A DNA stretch of 8,565 nucleotides from Bacillota bacterium (GTDB lineage: Bacteria > Bacillota > Bacilli > Bacillales_B > DSM-18226): NCBI GenBank assembly GCA_030705665.1, contig JAUZQA010000154.1:1-8565 (forward strand), in the 5' to 3' direction. Shown here one piece after another: positions 5,837 to 8,565 of this stretch (position 1 is the stretch's first letter; each line of letters begins with the position of its first letter). Both the position numbers and the translations under genes were made by a program. The notes below the pieces were generated by a model that was not told the origin of the DNA, made no database searches, and was given only the letters and a program-made list of their open reading frames with translations.

Positions 5837-6565
5837 ATGAGACTTCTGGATCTACAGCCTAAGAGAAACTTCAGCTACATCTTCGTTCAATTTCCGGGAA
5901 TGAAAATAAATGTCCCCATGCTTGAGGGCAGCGAGGGAAAGGCGGTGAACGAAGATGTTGCTTTATGTGTCCAATTAAACAAGAAAGAAAAGGTTACGGA
6001 TGTGTTCCTTGTACGTTCACAAAGTATCAAACCTTTTGACTTCACAGATGAAGGGATTGGAGCAAAAGCATTTTACCGAGTCATTAAGAAAAAAGAAGCC
6101 TCACAAGACTCAACTACGAACGAATCCGAAGATTTCGTCACCTATGTAACGGATAAAGTGGCGATTATACAAAAGAAAACCGAAACAGGCTATAACTTCG
6201 TCTTAGTGTTAAATGACCGTGAAATCAGCATTATCGCCTCAATGGAGGAAAAAGTCCAAAGAATAGAGAAAGGACTTTTGCGGCAAAAAGCGGAAGGTAA
6301 AGTTGATGCCGTAACTAAAAAGAATAATCATAAATTAATGGCTGTCTTTAGAAGGAGAGTCAAAAAGAGGATATTCTTAGGAGAAGCTGCCTTTCAGGAT
6401 AATGAGGTCTTTGAGCTAATCCGAATTCGTTTGGAGGAAGCTAAAAGAAAAGCAGCCGTATATTCTCCTGCGAGATTAGATTTTATCGGTCCAGGTGATC
6501 AGAACCAAACCATTTTTATCATGAGGGGAGGGGCTTTTAACGATACTACAATTTCATATAAGTAA
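5837..6565 (+). CDS. Hypothetical protein of unknown family (242 residues)
   Basis: I do not recognise this gene. The ATG at 5837 gives MRLLDLQPKRNFSYIFVQFP and has AAAGG about ten bases upstream. The frame extends open to a GTG at 5729, but that start has no ribosome binding site and the extra 36 residues look non-coding. The product is soluble in appearance, with no signal peptide or membrane helix. The N-terminal 85 residues look beta-rich (SYIFVQFPGM, DVALCVQLN, VTDVFLVRSQ). A polar, acidic linker (about 86-100) follows. The middle has a charged, probably helical stretch (136-176: EEKVQRIEKGLLRQK, FRRRVKKR), then RIRLEEAKRKAA and an IFIMRGGAF segment near the end. Basic residues dominate from 140 to 206, compatible with nucleic-acid or membrane-surface binding, but that is speculation. 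A possible promoter is TTGAAT (5777-5782) with AATAAC (5800-5805). It is a stand-alone unit ended by tandem hairpins. Confidence 0.75.
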   Translation: MRLLDLQPKRNFSYIFVQFPGMKINVPMLEGSEGKAVNEDVALCVQLNKKEKVTDVFLVRSQSIKPFDFTDEGIGAKAFYRVIKKKEASQDSTTNESEDFVTYVTDKVAIIQKKTETGYNFVLVLNDREISIIASMEEKVQRIEKGLLRQKAEGKVDAVTKKNNHKLMAVFRRRVKKRIFLGEAAFQDNEVFELIRIRLEEAKRKAAVYSPARLDFIGPGDQNQTIFIMRGGAFNDTTISYK

Positions 6566-6610
6566 ATTTATCGAATCGAAGGATGACCCTTCTGGATTTG
6601 AATAAATTAC
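6562..6610 (+). other. Long imperfect hairpin overlapping the stop of the unknown gene
   Basis: GAAGG (6578-6582) pairs with CCTTC (6588-6592) around a five-base loop. CGAATC (6572-6577) pairs with GATTTG (6595-6600) across a two-base bulge. The outer arms GTAAATTTAT and AATAAATTAC pair imperfectly down to GTAA/TTAC at the base. The stem begins inside the TAA stop codon. It has no T-run, so it more likely stabilises the mRNA end than terminates. Confidence 0.5.
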
Positions 6611-6615
6611 TAAAA

Positions 6616-6647
6616 GGGGCTTAACCATCGAGTTTAGCCCCATTTTT
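6616..6647 (+). terminator. Intrinsic terminator after the unknown gene
   Basis: GGGGCT (6616-6621) pairs with AGCCCC (6636-6641), extended by AA/TT after one T-T mismatch, with an eight-base loop. ATTTTTAT follows directly. This is a typical Rho-independent terminator, 50 bases after the stop codon at 6565, and it isolates the unknown gene from the kinase downstream. Confidence 0.85.
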
Positions 6648-6662
6648 ATATTCTGTAAAACA

Positions 6663-6687
6663 CGAAAAATGTCGAATATCATCGAAT
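6663..6687 (+). promoter_or_regulatory. CGAA motifs in 10-bp phase, including a Spo0A-box core
   Basis: CGAA occurs at 6663, 6673 and 6683, exactly one helical turn apart. The middle copy lies within TGTCGAA (6670-6676), a perfect 0A-box core; the flanking copies (CACGAA, ATCGAA) are weaker. The array is about 80 bases upstream of a KinB-type kinase. ATAGAATAA (6724-6732) downstream fits the sigma-H -10 pattern RNNGAATWW, but no sigma-H -35 (RNAGGAWWW) is visible. TTGAAA at 6696-6701 is too far (23 bases) from TAGAAT for sigma-A. Confidence 0.35.
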
Positions 6688-6765
6688 TTACATATTTGAA
6701 ATAAATTAGCTGCGTTAAAGCTGATAGAATAAAGGGGAAAATCTATATTTGGAGAGTTGGCTTTA

Positions 6766-8004
6766 ATGAAAGAAGGAATGAATAATTCTAAACTGGTTTT
6801 AGAAGAGAAAAAAGCTGCTAAATTATTTATCTGGATGTTTAATCTTATTTTTTTAACGTACGACTTATTCTATTATTATGTTTATCCAAATTCTATTCAT
6901 CAAAAGTCTGGTATACCCGAGGGTGGGTTTGGATATTGGTACTATCTCCTTATTTTATTACTTACACCAATAGGGATTTATATTTTAAAAAAAGGCAACC
7001 CATACCAGATAAAATATATCTTTTTTGTGGTATATACGGTTCTGGACATAGTAAATAATATTTTAATTTACTGGGGGACGAACAAACCATTTGCTTCAGG
7101 AAATTTGGTTGAGTTATTTCTTGTCTTGTTTTCTCCATTATTTATTAATAGATCATACTTTTTTCTTGTTTCTATAGGAATGATTGTAAAATACGGTTTA
7201 ATTGGGCTTATTCTTATGGATTCAAGAGTATTAGTAGCGGTTTGGATATTAATAATTATTGCAATTATTGCATTCGTGCTATTAATTCGCTTTATATCTT
7301 ATCTTAAAGCGATAAATACAATCAATGAAGAACTCCGTCAAAAAGAAAAGCTTGCTGTAATTGGTCAAATGGCGGCAGCGATAGGACACGAAATTCGTAA
7401 TCCGTTAGCATCCTTAAAAGGATTTACTCAACTCCAGCAGGAACGGAGTCCTAATTCCAATAACTTTTATCCGATTATGATTCAGGAAATCGACCGTATC
7501 AATTCGATTGTAAATGATTTAATGTATATTGGAAAACCAAAATCATTACATTTTGCAAAAGCTAATATTGAAGAAATCATTGCTTATACGTTATCGATTA
7601 CGCAACAACAAGCAGAAAGACAGAAAGTAAATATAGAAACAGTGATGGAAGGGCCGCTTCCGCCAATTGAATGTGATGATAAACAGCTAAAACAAGTGTT
7701 TATTAATTTAATTAAAAATGCGACGGAGGCCATGCCTGATGGTGGGAAAATAAGAATTCACATTAAGGTATTGAAAGATAAACGGATGTTAATATCCGTT
7801 GAGGATGAGGGCTGCGGAATTGAGGATAAAAACATTCTTAATATAGGTGAACCCTTTTATACAACGAAAAAGGATGGTACCGGTTTGGGCTTAATGGTGA
7901 CCAACCAGATCATTGCGGATCACAAGGGGCAATTTAAGATCGAGAGTCATATGGGTATCGGTACAAAGGTTACTGTCATTTTACCAATCAACCAAAATGA
8001 ATAA
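6766..8004 (+). CDS. Orphan six-helix sensor histidine kinase, KinB-type
   Basis: A complete 412-residue membrane histidine kinase. The N-terminal half (about 21-178) is almost entirely hydrophobic, with roughly six helices and very short loops, so it probably senses something in or at the membrane. There is no PAS or HAMP domain. A short linker (180-197) leads to the HisKA domain with MAAAIGHEIRNPLASLKGFT and phospho-acceptor His208. The ATPase domain has FINLIKNATEAMPDGG (312-327), VEDEGCGIE (345-353), EPFYTTKKDGTGLGL (362-376) and GIGTKVTVILP near the end; all catalytic motifs are intact. The architecture and GHEIRNP-type H-box are those of Bacillus sporulation kinases such as KinB, which feed Spo0F/Spo0A. 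The ATG at 6766 is chosen because GGAGAG ends nine bases upstream; a TTG at 6757 is too close to it. No response regulator is adjacent. Assignment to the phosphorelay is an inference. Confidence 0.9.
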   Translation: MKEGMNNSKLVLEEKKAAKLFIWMFNLIFLTYDLFYYYVYPNSIHQKSGIPEGGFGYWYYLLILLLTPIGIYILKKGNPYQIKYIFFVVYTVLDIVNNILIYWGTNKPFASGNLVELFLVLFSPLFINRSYFFLVSIGMIVKYGLIGLILMDSRVLVAVWILIIIAIIAFVLLIRFISYLKAINTINEELRQKEKLAVIGQMAAAIGHEIRNPLASLKGFTQLQQERSPNSNNFYPIMIQEIDRINSIVNDLMYIGKPKSLHFAKANIEEIIAYTLSITQQQAERQKVNIETVMEGPLPPIECDDKQLKQVFINLIKNATEAMPDGGKIRIHIKVLKDKRMLISVEDEGCGIEDKNILNIGEPFYTTKKDGTGLGLMVTNQIIADHKGQFKIESHMGIGTKVTVILPINQNE

Positions 8005-8012
8005 TACAAGGT

Positions 8013-8046
8013 AAAGGCGCCCGGAAAAATTAATCTGGGCGCCTTT
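8013..8046. terminator. Strong GC-rich hairpin between convergent genes
   Basis: AAAGGCGCCC (8013-8022) pairs perfectly with GGGCGCCTTT (8037-8046) around a 14-base loop. It lies between the stops of the kinase (8004) and the glutaminyl-tRNA synthetase (8060), so it can serve both directions. The T-run is limited to the three Ts of the stem on either strand, making it less canonical than the terminator at 2033. Confidence 0.7.
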
Positions 8047-8059
8047 GTTGATGATACAT

Positions 8060-8565
8060 TTAAAGTTTAAACGAACTTTTCAAAGAAACAATTCTGTTAA
8101 AAACCAACTTATCAGCGGTAGTATGTTTAGGGTCTACGTTAAAATACCCATGGCGGAAAAACTGGAACTTGTCCTGTGCTTGTGCTTCCTTCATATTTGG
8201 CTCAACAAAGCCTTGCAGTACTTCCATTGAGTTAGGGTTTACATGATCAAGGAAGGTTTTTCCCTCACCATCTGGCTCGTTATCGGATTCATCCAAAATA
8301 AGCGGTTCATATAAACGGAACTCAGCGGGTATTGCATGGCTCGCTTCAACCCAATGAATTGTCCCTTTTACTTTTCTTCCGGTAAAGCCTGTTCCGCTCT
8401 TTGTTTCAGGATCATAGGTGCAGTGGAGCTCGACCACTTCACCGTTTTCATTTTTAATAAACTCTTCACACTTTATAAAATAGGCATGCTTTAAGCGTAC
8501 TTCGTTTCCAGGGAACAAGCGAAAGTACTTTTTAGGAGGCTCCTCCATAAAATCGTCCTGTTCGA
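8060..8565 (-). CDS. glnS: Glutaminyl-tRNA synthetase (GlnRS), C-terminal part (cut by right window edge)
   Basis: Encodes the last 167 or so residues of the class I enzyme that charges tRNA-Gln with glutamine using ATP. The frame is open to the window edge, so the ATG at 8548 is internal and the catalytic domain lies outside. What is visible is the anticodon-binding beta-barrel region: [87 protein letters not shown] and [12 protein letters not shown]. These match the C-terminal half of E. coli-type GlnRS, in the same order, and the protein stops where that enzyme stops, with no YqeY-like extension. Bacillus subtilis lacks GlnRS and forms Gln-tRNA by transamidation with GatCAB, so its presence in a Bacillus-like genome is notable. 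The hairpin at 8013-8046 follows the stop. Confidence 0.93.
   Translation of the reverse strand, partial: EQDDFMEEPPKKYFRLFPGNEVRLKHAYFIKCEEFIKNENGEVVELHCTYDPETKSGTGFTGRKVKGTIHWVEASHAIPAEFRLYEPLILDESDNEPDGEGKTFLDHVNPNSMEVLQGFVEPNMKEAQAQDKFQFFRHGYFNVDPKHTTADKLVFNRIVSLKSSFKL

Noticed and set aside
6724..6732. Sigma-H promoter for the orphan kinase
   Set aside because: The -10 (ATAGAATAA) fits, but no RNAGGAWWW -35 lies at the right distance, so it is mentioned only as a possibility.

Overview
The window looks like chromosomal DNA of a low-GC Gram-positive, spore-forming Bacillaceae-type bacterium. Coding regions are AT-rich, ribosome binding sites are strong AAGGAG/GAGGTGA types, TTG is used as a start codon, and intrinsic terminators are common. 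The proteins resemble Bacillus families: a YfnA/BcaP-type permease, a YkoGH/ArlRS-type two-component system and a KinB-type histidine kinase. There is no rRNA, tRNA, CRISPR array, insertion sequence or phage gene.

Layout. (1) 1-251, minus: the 5' end of an APC-family amino acid permease, running off the left edge. (2) 252-609: an AT-rich divergent control region. (3) 610-2025, plus: a complete APC amino acid permease, ending at a bidirectional terminator. (4) 4127-2063, minus: a response regulator and its sensor kinase, overlapping by 23 bp as one operon. (5) 4128-4542: a divergent intergenic region holding an unexplained structured segment, a possible 27-codon ORF and a terminator-like hairpin. 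(6) 4543-5580, plus: a membrane-anchored phosphodiester glycosidase (NAGPA-domain) protein. (7) 5837-6565, plus: a 242-residue protein I do not recognise, followed by two tandem hairpins. (8) 6766-8004, plus: an orphan six-helix histidine kinase of the KinB type, preceded by 10-bp-phased CGAA motifs that include a Spo0A-box core. (9) 8060-8565, minus: the C-terminal end of glutaminyl-tRNA synthetase, running off the right edge.

How they fit together. Most genes are separate transcription units bounded by terminators; the only clear operon is the two-component pair. That pair is divergent from the NAGPA-domain gene, so a cell-envelope connection is possible but unproven. The orphan kinase probably feeds a phosphorelay or a distant regulator, since no receiver gene is adjacent. 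The two divergent permeases suggest shared amino-acid uptake control.

The points most worth following up are the structured intergenic element at 4303-4487, GlnRS in a lineage whose model species makes Gln-tRNA indirectly, the phased 0A-like boxes, and the unknown 242-residue protein. I see no clear evidence of a wholly new multi-gene system here.
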